Positions 42,755-57,740 of a stretch of 64,000 nucleotides of DNA are shown here, piece after piece. Positions within the stretch are counted from its first letter, which is position 1, and each line of letters starts with the position of its first letter. The DNA is taken from positions 124,001 to 188,000 of the forward strand of contig NW_027478713.1 in NCBI RefSeq assembly GCF_051014685.1, given 5' to 3'. A program made the translations under genes and the position numbers. Source of the DNA: Ptiloglossa arizonensis. Lineage: Eukaryota; Arthropoda; Insecta; Hymenoptera; Colletidae. The notes below the pieces were generated by a model that did not search any database, had not been told where the DNA came from, and saw only the letters and a list, made by a program, of their open reading frames with translations.

Positions 42755-43900
42755 CGTATAACGTTTATCGTATAACGTATAATGTATAACGTATACCGCA
42801 TAACGTATAACGTATAACCTATGACGTATAATGTATAACGTATACCGCATAACGTATAACGTATAACCTATGACGTATAACGTATAACGTATAACGTATA
42901 ACGTATAACGTATAACGTATAACGTATAACGCATACCGAATAACGTATAACCTGTAACGAAGAACGCATAACGCATAACGTATAACGTTTATCGTATAAC
43001 GTATAATGTATGACGTATACCGCATAACGTATAACGTATAACCTATGACGTATAACGTATAACGTATAACGTATAACGTATAACGTATAACGTATAACGT
43101 ATAACGTATAACGTATAACGTATAACGTATAACGTATAACGTATAACGTATAACGTATAACGTATAACGTATAACGTATAACGTATAACATATAACGTAT
43201 AACGTATAACGTATAACGTATAACGTATAACGTATAACGTATAACGTATAACGCATACCGAATAACGTATAACGTGTAACGAAGAACGCATAACGCATAA
43301 CGTGTAACGAAGAACGCATAACGCATAACGTATAACGTATATCGTATAACGTATAATGTATAACGTATACCGCATAACGTATAACGTATAACCTATGACG
43401 TATAACGTATAACGTATAACGTATAACGTATAACGTATAATGTATGACGTATACCGCATAACGTATAACGTATAACCTATGACGTATAACGTATAACGTA
43501 TAACGTATAACGTATAACGTATAACGTATAACGTATAACGTATAACGTATAACGTATAACGTATAACGTATAACGTATAACGTATAACGTATAACGTATA
43601 ACGTATAACGTATAACGTATAACATATAACGTATAACGTATAACGTATAACGTATAACGTATAACGTATAACGTATAACGTATAACGCATACCGAATAAC
43701 GTATAACGTGTAACGAAGAACGCATAACGCATAACGTGTAACGAAGAACGCATAACGCATAACGTATAACGTATATCGTATAACGTATAATGTATAACGT
43801 ATACCGCATAACGTATAACGTATAACCTATGACGTATAACGTATAACGTATAACGTATAACGTATAACGTATAACGTATAACGTATAACGTATAACGTAT
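42755..43900. repeat. A-block cluster with extended A blocks (434-bp tandem)
   Basis: A blocks at 42930, 43252 and 43686. Those at 43252 and 43686 (434 bp apart, 62 units) are extended by a second copy of their last four units (28 bp, 43,301-43,328 and 43,735-43,762). The same extension occurs once more, at 58,848-58,875. The block at 42930 has CCTGTAA as its fourth unit, shared with 58421. Confidence 0.86.
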
Positions 43901-46050
43901 AACGTATAACCTATGACGTATAACGTATAACGTATAACGTATAACGTATAACGTATATCGTATAACGTATAACGTATAACGAATAACGTAAAACGTATAA
44001 CGTATAACGTATGACGTATAACGTGTAACGAATAACGTATAAAGAATAACGTATAACGTATATCGTATAACGTACAACTTATAACGTATAACGTACAACG
44101 TATAACGTATAAAATATAACGTATAACGTATAACGTATAACGTATAACGTATAACGTATAACGTATAACGTATAACATATAACGTATAACGTATAACGTA
44201 TAACGTATAACGCATACCGAATAACGTATAACGTGTAACGAAGAACGCATAACGCATAACGTATAACGTATATCGTATAACGTATAACGTATAACGTATA
44301 ACGTATAACGTATAACGTATAACGTATAACGTATAACGTATAACGTATAACGTATAACGTATAACGTATAACGTATAACGTATAACGTATAACGTATAAC
44401 GTATAACCTATGAGGTATAACGTATAACATGTAGCGTATAGCGTATAACGTATAACGTATAACGTATAACGTATAACGTATAACGTATAACGTATGACGT
44501 ACAACGTATAACGTATAACGTATAACGTATAACGTATAACGTATATCGTATAACGTATAACGTATAACGTATAACGTATAACGTATAACGTATAACGTAT
44601 AACGCATACCGAATAACGTATAACGTGTAACGAAGAACGCATAACGCATAACGTATAACGTATATCGTATAACGTATAATGTATAACGTATAACGCATAA
44701 CGTATAAAGTATAACCTATGACGTATAACGTATAACGCGTAACGTATAACGTATAACGTATAACGTATAACGTATAACGTATAACGTGTAACGTATAACG
44801 TATAACGTATAACGTATAACGTATAACGTATAACGTATAACGTATAAAGTATAACGTATAACGTATAACGTATAACGTATAACGTATAACGTATATCGTA
44901 TAACGTATAACGTATAACGTATAACGTATAACGTATAACGTATAACGTATAACGTATAACGTATAACGTATAACGCATACCGAATAACGTATAACGTGTA
45001 ACGAAGAACGCATAACGCATAACGTATAACGTATATCGTATAACGTATAATGTATAACGTATAACGCATAACGTATAACGTATAACCTATGACGTATAAC
45101 GTATAACGCGTAACGTATAACGTATAACGTATAACGTATAACGTATAACGTATAACGTATAACGTATTACGTATAACGTATAACGTATAACGTATAACGT
45201 ATAACGTATAACGTATAACGTATAACGTATAACGTATAACGTATAACGTATAACGTATAACGTATAACGTATAACGTATAACGTATAATGTATAACGTAT
45301 AACATATAACGTATAACGTATAACGTATAACGTATAACGTTTAACGTATAACGTATATCGTATAACGTATAACGTATAACTTATAACATGTAACGTACAA
45401 CGTATAACGTATACCGTATAACGTATAATGTATTACGTATAACGTATAACGTATAACGTATAACGTATAACGTATAACGTATAACGTATAACGTATAACG
45501 TATAACGTATAACGTATAACGCATACCGAATAACGTATAACGTGTAACGAAGAACGCATAACGCATAACGTATAACGTATATCGTATAACGTATAATGTA
45601 TAACGTATAACGCATAACGTATAACGTATAACGTATAACGTACAACGTATAACGCATAACGTATAACGTATAATGTATAACCTATGACGTATAACGTATA
45701 ACGTATAACGTATAACGTATAACGTATAACGTATAACGTATAACGTATAACGTATAACGTATAACGCATACCGAATAACGTATAACGTATAACCTATGAG
45801 GTATAACGTATAACATGTAACGTATAGCGTATAACGTATAACGTATAACGTATAACGTATAACGTATAACGTATAACGTATAACGTATGACGTACAACGT
45901 ATAACGTATAACGTATAACGTATAACGTATAACGTATATCGTATAACGTATAACGTATAACGTATAACGTATAACGTATAACGTATAACGTATAACGCAT
46001 ACCGAATAACGTATAACGTGTAACGAAGAACGCATAACGCATAACGTATA
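43901..46050. repeat. A-dense segment recurring at 55.8-57.7 kb and around 60-64 kb
   Basis: D at 44022, and A at 44211, 44603, 44974, 45520, a truncated 45765, and 45996. The offset to the later copy slides from 11,732 to 11,697, 11,683 and finally 11,676, all multiples of 7. The truncated A block at 45765 stops after two of its units and passes into a B-like string without CGTGTAA. The same junction occurs at 57441 and 63601. Confidence 0.85.
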
Positions 46051-49000
46051 ACGAATATCGTATAACGTATAATGTATAACGTATAACGCATAACGTATAA
46101 AGTATAACCTATGACGTATAACGTATAACGCGTAACGTATAACGTATAACGTATAACGTATAACGTATAACGTATAACGTGTAACGTATAACGTATAACG
46201 TATAGCGTAAAACGTATAACGTATAACGTATAACGTATAAAGTATAACGTATAACGTATAACGTATAACGTATAACGTATAACGTATATCGTATAACGTA
46301 TAACGTATAACGTATAACGTATAACGTATAACGTATAACGTATAACGCATACCGAATAACGTATAACGTGTAACGAAGAACGCATAACGCATAACGTATA
46401 ACGTATATCGTATAACGTATAACGTATAACGTATAACGTATAACCTATAACGTATAACGTATAACGTATAACGTATAACGTATAACGTATAACCTATGAC
46501 GTATAACGTATAACGTATAACGTACGACGTACAACGTATAACGTATAAAGTATAACGTATAACGTATAACGTATAACGTATAACGTATAACGTATAACGT
46601 ATAACGTATAACGTATAACGTATAACGTATAACCTATGACGTATAACGTATAACGTATAACGTATAACGTATAACGTATAACGTATAACGTATAACGTAT
46701 AACGTATAACGTATAACGTATAACGTATAACCTATAACGTATAACGTATAACGTATAACGCATAACCTATGACGTATAACGTATAACGTATAACGTATAA
46801 CGTATAACGTATAACGTATAACGAATATCGTAGAACGTATAACGCATAACGTATAACGTATAACGTATAACGTATAACGTATAACGTATAACTTATGACG
46901 TATAACGTATAACGTATAACGTATAACGTATAACGTATAACGTATAACGTATAACGTATAACGTATAACGTATAACGTAAAACGTATAACGTATAACGTA
47001 TAACGTATAACCTATGACGTATAACGTATAACGTATAACGTATAACGTATAACGTATAACGTATAATGTATAACGTATAACGTATAACGTACAACGTATA
47101 ACGTATAACGTATAACGTATAACTTATAACGTATAACGCATAACGTATAATGTATAACCTATGACGTATAACGTATAACGTATAACGTATAACGTATAAC
47201 GTATAACGTATAATGTATAACGTATAACATATAACGAATAACGTATAACGTATAACGTTTAACGTATAACGTATATCGTATAACGTATAACGTATAACTT
47301 ATAACATGTAACGTACAACGTATAACGTATACCGTATAACGTATAACTAATAACGTATAACGTATAACGAATATCGTACAACGTATAACGCATAACGTAT
47401 AGCGTATAACGTATAACGCATAACGTATAACGCATAACGTATAACGTATAACGTATAACCCATGACGTATAACGTATAACGTATAACGTATAACGTATAA
47501 CGTATAACGTATAACGTATAACGTATAACCTATGAGGTATAACGTGTAACGTGTAACGTATAACGTATAACGTATAACGTATAACGTACAACGTATAACG
47601 TACAACGTACAACGTATAACGTATAACGTATATCGTATAACGTATAACGTATAACGTATAACGTATAACGTATAACGCGTAACGTATAACGCGTAACGTA
47701 TAACGTATAACGTATAACGTATAACGTATAACGTATAACGTATAACGTATAACGTATAACGTATAACGTATAACGTATAACGTATAACGTATAACGTATA
47801 ACGTATAACGTATAACGTATAACGTATAACGTATAACGTATAACGTATAACGTATAACGTATAACGTATAACGTATAACGTATAACGTATAATGTATAAC
47901 GTATAACGTATAACGTATAACGTATAACGTATAACGTTTAACGTATAACGTATATCGTATAACGTATAACGTATAACTTATAACATGTAACGTACAACGT
48001 ATAACGTATACCGTATAACGTATAACTAATAACGTATAACTAATATCGTATAACGTATAACGTATAACGTATAACGTATAACGTATAACGTATAACGTAT
48101 AACGTATAACGTATAACGTACAACGTATAACGTATAACGTATAACGTATAACGTATAACGTATAACGTATAACGTATAACGTATAACGTATAACGTATAA
48201 CGTATACCGTATAACGTATAACGTATAACGTATAACGTATAACGTATAACGTATAATGTATAACGTATAACATATAACGTATAACGTATAACGTATAACG
48301 TTTAACGTATAACGTATATCGTGTAACGTATAACGTATAACTTATAACATGTAACATACAACGTATGACGTATACCGTATAACGTATAACTAATAACGTA
48401 TAACGTATAACGAATATCGTACAACGTATAACGCATAACGTATAACGTATAACGTATAACGCATAACGTATAACGCATAACGTATAACGTATAACGTATA
48501 ACCTATGACGTATAACGTATAACGTATAACGTATAACGTATAACGTATAACGTATAACGTATAACCTATGAGGTATAACGTGTAACGTGTAACGTATAAC
48601 GTATAACGTATAACGTATAACGTATAACGTATAACGTATGAAATATAACGTATAAAGTATAACGTATAACGTATAACGTATAACGTATAACGTATAACGT
48701 ATAACGTATAACGTATAACGTATAACGTATAACGTATAACGTATAACGTATAACGTATAACGTATAACGTATAACGTATAACGTATAACGTATAACGTAT
48801 AACGTATAACGTATAACGTATAACGCATACCGAATAACGTATAACGTGTAACGAAGAACGCATAACGCATAACGTATAACGTTTATCGTAAAACGTATAA
48901 TGTATAACGTATACCGCATAACGTATAACGTATAACCTATGACGTATAACGTATAACGAATAACGTATAACGTATAACGTATAATGTATAACGTATAACG

Positions 49001-50075
49001 TATAACGTATAACGTATAACGTATAACGTATAACGCATAACGTATAACGTATAACGTATAACGTATAACGTATAACGAATAACGTATAACGTATAACGTA
49101 TAACGTATAACGTATAACGTATAACGTATAACGTATAACGTATAACGTATAACGTATAACGTATAACGTATAACGTATAACGTATAACGTATAACGTATA
49201 ACGTATAACGTATAACGTATAACATATAACGTATAACGTATAACGTATAACGTATAACGTATAACGTATAACGCATACCGAATAACGTATAACGTGTAAC
49301 GAAGAACGCATGACGCATAACGTATAACGTATATCGTATAACGTATAATGTATAACGTATACCGCATAACGTATAACGTATAACCTATGACGTATAACGT
49401 ATAACGTATAACGTATAACGTATAACGTATAACGTATAATGTATAACGTATAACGTATAACGTATAATGTATAACGTATAACGTATAACGTATAACGTAT
49501 ATCGTATAACGTATAGCCTATGACGTATAACGTATAACGTATAACGTATAACGTATAACGTATAACGTATAACGTATAATGTATAACGTATAACATGTAA
49601 CGTATAGCGTATAACGTATAACGTATAACGTATAACGTATAACGTATAACGTATAACGTATAACGTATAACGTATAACGTATAACGTATAACGTATATCG
49701 TATAACGTATAACGTATAACGTATAACATGTAACGTACAACGTATAACATATACCGTATAACGTATAACGTATAACGTATAACATGTAACGTACAACGTA
49801 TAACGTATACCGTATAACGTATAACGTAAAACGTATGACGCATTACATACTACGTATAACGTATAACATGTAACGTATAGCGTATAACGTATAACGTATA
49901 ACGTATAACATGTAACGTATAGCGTATAACGTATAACGTATAACGTATAACGTATAACGTATAACGTATAACGTATAACGTATACCGTATAACGTATAAC
50001 GTATAACGTATAACACGTAACGTACAACGTATAACGTATACCGTATAACGTATAACGTAAAACGTATGACGCATT
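46051..50075. repeat. Long-range copy of 24.8-28.4 kb, offset about 21.5 kb
   Basis: A 46346, G 46521, C 47256, C 47935, C-like 48299, B 47529 and 48565, A 48824 and 49272, and F 49839 follow the order of 24800, 24968, 25682, 26396, 26774, 27026, 27292, 27740 and 28307. Offsets run 21,546, 21,553, 21,574, 21,539 and 21,532, drifting by whole heptamers. An extra B (47529) has no partner at 25.97 kb. Confidence 0.84.
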
Positions 50076-50950
50076 ACATACTACGTATAACGTATAACAT
50101 GTAACGTATAGCGTATAACGTATAACGTATAACGTATAACGTATAACGTATAACGTATAACGTATAACGTATAACGTATAACGTATAACGTATAACGTAT
50201 AACGTATAACGTTTAACGTATAACGTATAACGTATAACGTATGACGTACAACGTATAACGTATAACGTATAACGTATAACGTATAACGTATATCGTATAA
50301 CGTATAACGTATAACGTATAACGTATAACGTATAACGTATAACGTATAACGTATAACGCATACCGAATAACGTATAACGTGTAACGAAGAACGCATAACG
50401 CATAACGTATAACGTATATCGTATAACGTATAATGTATAACGTATAACGCATAACGTATAAAGTATAACCTATGACGTATAACGTATAACGCGTAACGTA
50501 TAACGTATAACGTATAACGTATAACGTATAACGTATAACGTGTAACGTATAACGTATAACGTATAACGTATAACGTATAACGTATAACGTATAACGTATA
50601 AAGTATAACGTATAACGTATAACGTATAACGTATAACGTATAACGTATATCGTATTACGTATAACGTATAACGTATAACGTATAACGTATAACGTATAAC
50701 GTATAACGTATAACGTATAACGTATAACGCATACCGAATAACGTATAACGTGTAACGAAGAACGCATAACGCATAACGTATAACGTATATCGTATAACGT
50801 ATAATGTATAACGTATAACGCATAACGTATAACGTATAACCTATGACGTATAACGTATAACGCGTAACGTATAACGTATAACGTATAACGTATAACGTAT
50901 AACGTATAACGTATAACGTATAACGTATAACGTATAACGTATAACGTATA
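48824..50950. repeat. Copy 1 of a ~3.5-kb tandem pair (partner 52.18-54.4 kb)
   Basis: A 48824, 49272, 50357 and 50728, and F 49839 and 50070 recur at 52184, 52758, 53836, 54207, 53325 and 53556. Offsets are 3,360, then 3,486 and 3,479, so the partner gained 126 bp and then lost one heptamer. Confidence 0.84.
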
Positions 50951-52183
50951 ACGTATAACGTATAACGTATAACGTATAACGTATAACGTATAACGTATAA
51001 CGTATAACGTATAACGTATAACGTATAACGTATAACGTATAACGTATAACGTATAACGTATAACGTATAACGTATAACGTATAACGTATAATGTATAACG
51101 TATAACATATAACGTATAACGTATAACGTATAACGTATAACGTTTAACGTATAACGTATATCGTATAACGTATAACGTATAACTTATAACATGTAACGAA
51201 CAACGTATAACGTATACCGTATAACGTATAACTAATAACGTATAACGTATAACGTATAACGTATTACGTATAACGTATAACGTATTACGTATAACGTATA
51301 ACGTATAACGTATAACGTATAACGTATAACGTATAACGTATAACGTATAACGTATAACGCATACCGAATAACGTATAACGTGTAACGAAGAACGCATAAT
51401 GCATAACGTATAACGTATATCGTATAACGTATAATGTATAACGTATAACGCATAACGTATAACGTATAACGTATAACGTACAACGTATAACGCATAACGT
51501 ATAACGTATAATGTATAACCTATGACGTATAACGTATAACGTATAACGTATAACGTATAACGTATAACGTATAACGTATAACGTATACCGTATAACGTAT
51601 AACTAATAACGTATAATGTATAACGTATAACGCATAACGTATAACGTATAACCTATGACGTATAACGTATAACGCGTAACGTATAACGTATAACGTATAA
51701 CGCATACCGAATAACGTATAACGTGTAACGAAGGACGCATAACGCATAACGTATAACGTATATCGTATAACGTATAATGTATAACGTATAACGTATAACG
51801 TATAACGTAGAACGTATAACGTATAACGTATAACGTATAACGTATAACGTATAACGTATAACGTATAACGTACAACGTATAATGTATAACGTATAACGTA
51901 TAACCTACAACGTATAACGTATAACGTATAACGTATAACTTATAACGTATAACGTATAACGTATAACGTATAACGTATAACGTATAACGTATAACGTATA
52001 ACGTATAACGTATAACGTATAACGTATAACGTATAACGTATAACGTATAACGTATAACGTATAACGTATAACGTATAACGTATAACGTATAACGTATAAC
52101 GTATAACGTATAACGTATAACGTATAACGTATAACGTATAACGTATAACGTATAACGTATAACGTATAACGTATAACGTATAA
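50951..52183. repeat. Linker with C block, variant A blocks and CCTACAA marker
   Basis: C at 51141 (CGAACAA form), A at 51358 whose last unit starts with T (TGCATAA), A at 51701 (CGAAGGA form) and CCTACAA at 51904, then a perfect run of 34 units (51,946-52,183) directly before the A block at 52184. It resembles a shortened 7.0-8.3 kb segment. Confidence 0.78.
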
Positions 52184-54350
52184 CGCATACCGAATAACGT
52201 ATAACGTGTAACGAAGAACGCATAACGCATAACGTATAACGTTTATCGTAAAACGTATAATGTATAACGTATACCGCATAACGTATAACGTATAACCTAT
52301 GACGTATAACGTATAACGAATAACGTATAACGTATAACGTATAATGTATAACGTATAACGTATAACGTATAACGTATAACGTATAATGTATAACCTATGA
52401 CGTATAACGTATAACGTATAACGTATAACGTATAACGAATAACGTATAACGTATAACGTATAACGTATAACGTATAACGTATAATGTATAACGTATAACG
52501 TATAACGTATAACCTATGACGTATAACGTATAACGTATAACGTATAACGTATAACGAATAACGTATAACGTATAACGTATAACGTATAACGTATAACGTA
52601 TAACGTATAACGTATAACGTATAACGTATAACGTATAACGTATAACGTATAACGTATAACGTATAACGTATAACGTATAACGTATAACGTATAACGTATA
52701 ACGAATAACATATAACGTATAACGTATAACGTATAACGTATAACGTATAACGTATAACGCATACCGAATAACGTATAACGTGTAACGAAGAACGCATGAC
52801 GCATAACGTATAACGTATATCGTATAACGTATAATGTATAACGTATACCGCATAACGTATAACGTATAACCTATGACGTATAACGTATAACGTATAACGT
52901 ATAACGTATAACGTATAACGTATAATGTATAACGTATAACGTATAACGTATAATGTATAACGTATAACGTATAACGTATAACGTATATCGTATAACGTAT
53001 AGCCTATGACGTATAACGTATAACGTATAACGTATAACGTATAACGTATAACGTATAACGTATAATGTATAACGTATAACATGTAACGTATAGCGTATAA
53101 CGTATAACGTATAACGTATAACGTATAACGTATAACGTATAACGTATAACGTATAACGTATAACGTATAACGTATAACGTATATCGTATAACGTATAACG
53201 TATAACGTATAACATGTAACGTACAACGTATAACATATACCGTATAACGTATAACGTATAACGTATAACATGTAACGTACAACGTATAACGTATACCGTA
53301 TAACGTATAACGTAAAACGTATGACGCATTACATACTACGTATAACGTATAACATGTAACGTATAGCGTATAACGTATAACGTATAACGTATAACATGTA
53401 ACGTATAGCGTATAACGTATAACGTATAACGTATAACGTATAACGTATAACGTATAACGTATAACGTATACCGTATAACGTATAACGTATAACGTATAAC
53501 ACGTAACGTACAACGTATAACGTATACCGTATAACGTATAACGTAAAACGTATGACGCATTACATACTACGTATAACGTATAACATGTAACGTATAGCGT
53601 ATAACGTATAACGTATAACGTATAACGTATAACGTATAACGTATAACGTATAACGTATAACGTATAACGTATAACGTATAACGTATAACGTATAACGTTT
53701 AACGTATAACGTATAACGTATAACGTATGACGTACAACGTATAACGTATAACGTATAACGTATAACGTATAACGTATATCGTATAACGTATAACGTATAA
53801 CGTATAACGTATAACGTATAACGTATAACGTATAACGCATACCGAATAACGTATAACGTGTAACGAAGAACGCATAACGCATAACGTATAACGTATATCG
53901 TATAACGTATAATGTATAACGTATAACGCATAACGTATAAAGTATAACCTATGACGTATAACGTATAACGCGTAACGTATAACGTATAACGTATAACGTA
54001 TAACGTATAACGTATAACGTGTAACGTATAACGTATAACGTATAACGTATAACGTATAACGTATAACGTATAACGTATAAAGTATAACGTATAACGTATA
54101 ACGTATAACGTATAACGTATAACGTATATCGTATTACGTATAACGTATAACGTATAACGTATAACGTATAACGTATAACGTATAACGTATAACGTATAAC
54201 GTATAACGCATACCGAATAACGTATAATGTGTAACGAAGAACGCATAACGCATAACGTATAACGTATATCGTATAACGTATAATGTATAACGTATAACGC
54301 ATAACGTATAACGTATAACCTATGACGTATAACGTATAACGCGTAACGTA
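52184..54350. repeat. Copy 2 of the ~3.5-kb tandem pair
   Basis: A at 52184, 52758, 53836 and 54207, F at 53325 and 53556. The A block at 54207 has TGTGTAA as its fourth unit, a change absent from its partner at 50728. An extra CCTATGA-led string near 52,395 and 52,514 accounts for the gained 126 bp. Confidence 0.83.
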
Positions 54351-55606
54351 TAACGTATAACGTATAACGTATAACGTATAACGTATAACGTATAACGTAT
54401 AACGTATAACGTATAACGTATAACGTATAACGTATAACGTATAACGTATAACGTATAACGTATAACGTATAACGTATAACGTATAACGTATAACGTATAA
54501 CGTATAACGTATAACGTGTAACGTATAACGTATAACGTATAACGTATAACGTATAACGTATAACGTATAACGTATAAAGTATAACGTATAACGTATAACG
54601 TATAACGTATAACGTATAACGTATATCGTATTACGTATAACGTATAACGTATAACGTATAACGTATAACGTATAACGTATAACGTATAACGTATAACGTA
54701 TAACGTATAACGTATAACGTATAACGTATAACGTATAACGTATAACGTATAACGTATAACGTATAACGTATAACGTACAACGTATAACGTATACCGTATA
54801 ACGTATGACGTATAACGTATAACGTATAACGTATAACGTTTAACGTATAACGTATAACGTATAACGTATAACGTATAACGTATAACGTATAACGTATAAC
54901 GTATAACGTATAACGTATAACGTATAACGTATAACGTATAACGTATAACGTATAACGTATAACGTATAACGTATAACGTATAACGTATAACGTATAACGT
55001 ATAACGTATGACGTATAACGTGTAACGAATAACGTATAAAGAATAACGTATAACGTATATCGTATAACGTACAACTTATAACGTATAACGTACAACGTAT
55101 AACGTATAAAATATAACGTATATCGTATTACGTATAACGTATAACGTATAACGTATAAAGTATAACGTATAACGTATAACGTATAACGTATAACGTATAA
55201 CGTATATCGTATTACGTATAACGTATAACGTATAACGTATAACGTATAACGTATAACGTATAACGTATAACGTATAACGTATAACGTATAACGTATAACG
55301 TATAACGTATAACGTATAACGTATAACGTATAACGTATAACGTATAACGTATAACGTACAACGTATAACGTATACCGTATAACGTATGACGTATAACGTA
55401 TAACGTATAACGTATAACGTTTAACGTATAACGTATAACGTATAACGTATAACGTATAACGTATAACGTATAACGTATAACGTATAACGTATAACGTATA
55501 ACGTATAACGTATAACGTATAACGTATAACGTATAACGTATAACGTATAACGTATAACGTATAACGTATAACGTATAACGTATAACGTATAACGTATAAC
55601 GTATAA
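54351..55606. repeat. 581-bp tandem duplication
   Basis: CGTATTA at 54627 and CGTTTAA at 54837 recur at 55208 and 55418, both offset 581 bp (83 units). A D block (55019) lies between, and a third CGTATTA occurs at 55124, 84 bp before the second. The stretch ends at an A block (55607). Confidence 0.8.
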
Positions 55607-57740
55607 CGCATACCGAATAACGTATAACGTGTAACGAAGAACGCATAACGCATAACGTATAACGTATAACGTATAACGTATAACGTATAACGTATAACTT
55701 ATGACGTATAACGTATAACGTATAACGTATAACGTATAACGTATAACGTATAACGTATAACGTATAACGTATAACGTATAACGTATATCGTATAACGTAC
55801 AACTTATAACGTATAACGTACAACGTATAACGTATAAAATATAACGTATAACGTATAACGTATAACGTATAACGTATAACGTATAACGTATAACGTATAA
55901 CGTATAACATATAACGTATAACGTATAACGTATAACGTATAACGCATACCGAATAACGTATAACGTGTAACGAAGAACGCATAACGCATAACGTATAACG
56001 TATATCGTATAACGTATAACGTATAACGTATAACGTATAACGTATAACGTATAACGTATAACGTATAACGTATAACGTATAACGTATAACGTATAACGTA
56101 TAACGTATAACGTATAACCTATGAGGTATAACGTATAACATGTAACGTATAGCGTATAACGTATAACGTATAACGTATAACGTATAACGTATAACGTATA
56201 ACGTATGACGTACAACGTATAACGTATAACGTATAACGTATAACGTATAACGTATATCGTATAACGTATAACGTATAACGTATAACGTATAACGTATAAC
56301 GCATACCGAATAACGTATAACGTGTAACGAAGAACGCATAACGCATAACGTATAACGTATATCGTATAACGTATAATGTATAACGTATAACGCATAACGT
56401 ATAAAGTATAACCTATGACGTATAACGTATAACGCGTAACGTATAACGTATAACGTATAACGTATAACGTATAACGTATAACGTATAACGTGTAACGTAT
56501 AACGTATAACGTATAACGTATAACGTATAACGTATAACGTATAACGTATAAAGTATAACGTATAACGTATAACGTATAACGTATAACGTATAACGTATAA
56601 CGTATATCGTATAACGTATAACGTATAACGTATAACGTATAACGTATAACGTATAACGCATACCGAATAACGTATAACGTGTAACGAAGAACGCATAACG
56701 CATAACGTATAACGTATATCGTATAACGTATAATGTATAACGTATAACGCATAACGTATAACGTATAACCTATGACGTATAACGTATAACGCGTAACGTA
56801 TAACGTATAACGTATAACGTATAACGTATAACGTATAACGTATAACGTATTACGTATAACGTATAACGTATAACGTATAACGTATAACGTATAACGTATA
56901 ACGTATAACGTATAACGTATAACGTATAACGTATAACGTATAACGTATAACGTATAACGTATAACGTATAACGTATAACATATAACGTATAACGTATAAC
57001 GTATAACGTATAACGTTTAACGTATAACGTATATCGTATAACGTATAACGTATAACTTATAACATGTAACGTACAACGTATAACGTATACCGTATAACGT
57101 ATAATGTATTACGTATAACGTATAACGTATAACGTATAACGTATAACGTATAACGTATAACGTATAACGTATAACGTATAACGTATAACGTATAACGCAT
57201 ACCGAATAACGTATAACGTGTAACGAAGAACGCATAACGCATAACGTATAACGTATATCGTATAACGTATAATGTATAACGTATAACGCATAACGTATAA
57301 CGTATAACGTATAACGTACAACGTATAACGCATAACGTATAACGTATAATGTATAACCTATGACGTATAACGTATAACGTATAACGTATAACGTATAACG
57401 TATAACGTATAACGTATAACGTATAACGTATAACGTATAACGCATACCGAATAACGTATAACGTATAACCTATGAGGTATAACGTATAACATGTAACGTA
57501 TAGCGTATAACGTATAACGTATAACGTATAACGTATAACGTACAACGTATAACGTATGACGTACAACGTATAACGTATAACGTATAACGTATAACGTATA
57601 ACGTATATCGTATAACGTATAACGTATAACGTATAACGTATAACGTATAACGTATAACGTATAACGTATAACGCATACCGAATAACGTATAACGTGTAAC
57701 GAAGAACGCATAACGCATAACGTATAACGAATATCGTATA
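55607..57740. repeat. Version 1 of the terminal ~2-kb unit
   Basis: A at 55607, 55943, 56300, 56657, 57196, a truncated 57441, and 57672; C-like at 57014. The last 700 bp match 63,177-63,880 at offset 6,160, and 45,341-46,044 at offset 11,676. Confidence 0.84.

Larger units (their letters stand above)
27292..46394. repeat. Block A cluster 2 (32 full copies plus one truncated)
   Basis: Starts: 27292, 27740, 28650, 29763, 30043, 30365, 30743, 31121, 31380, 31541, 33690, 34285, 34684, 35258, 36168, 37148, 37519, 38142, 38394, 38555, 40193, 40354, 42706, 42930, 43252, 43686, 44211, 44603, 44974, 45520, 45996, 46346; truncated at 45765. All are 6 modulo 7 where checked. Confidence 0.91.
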
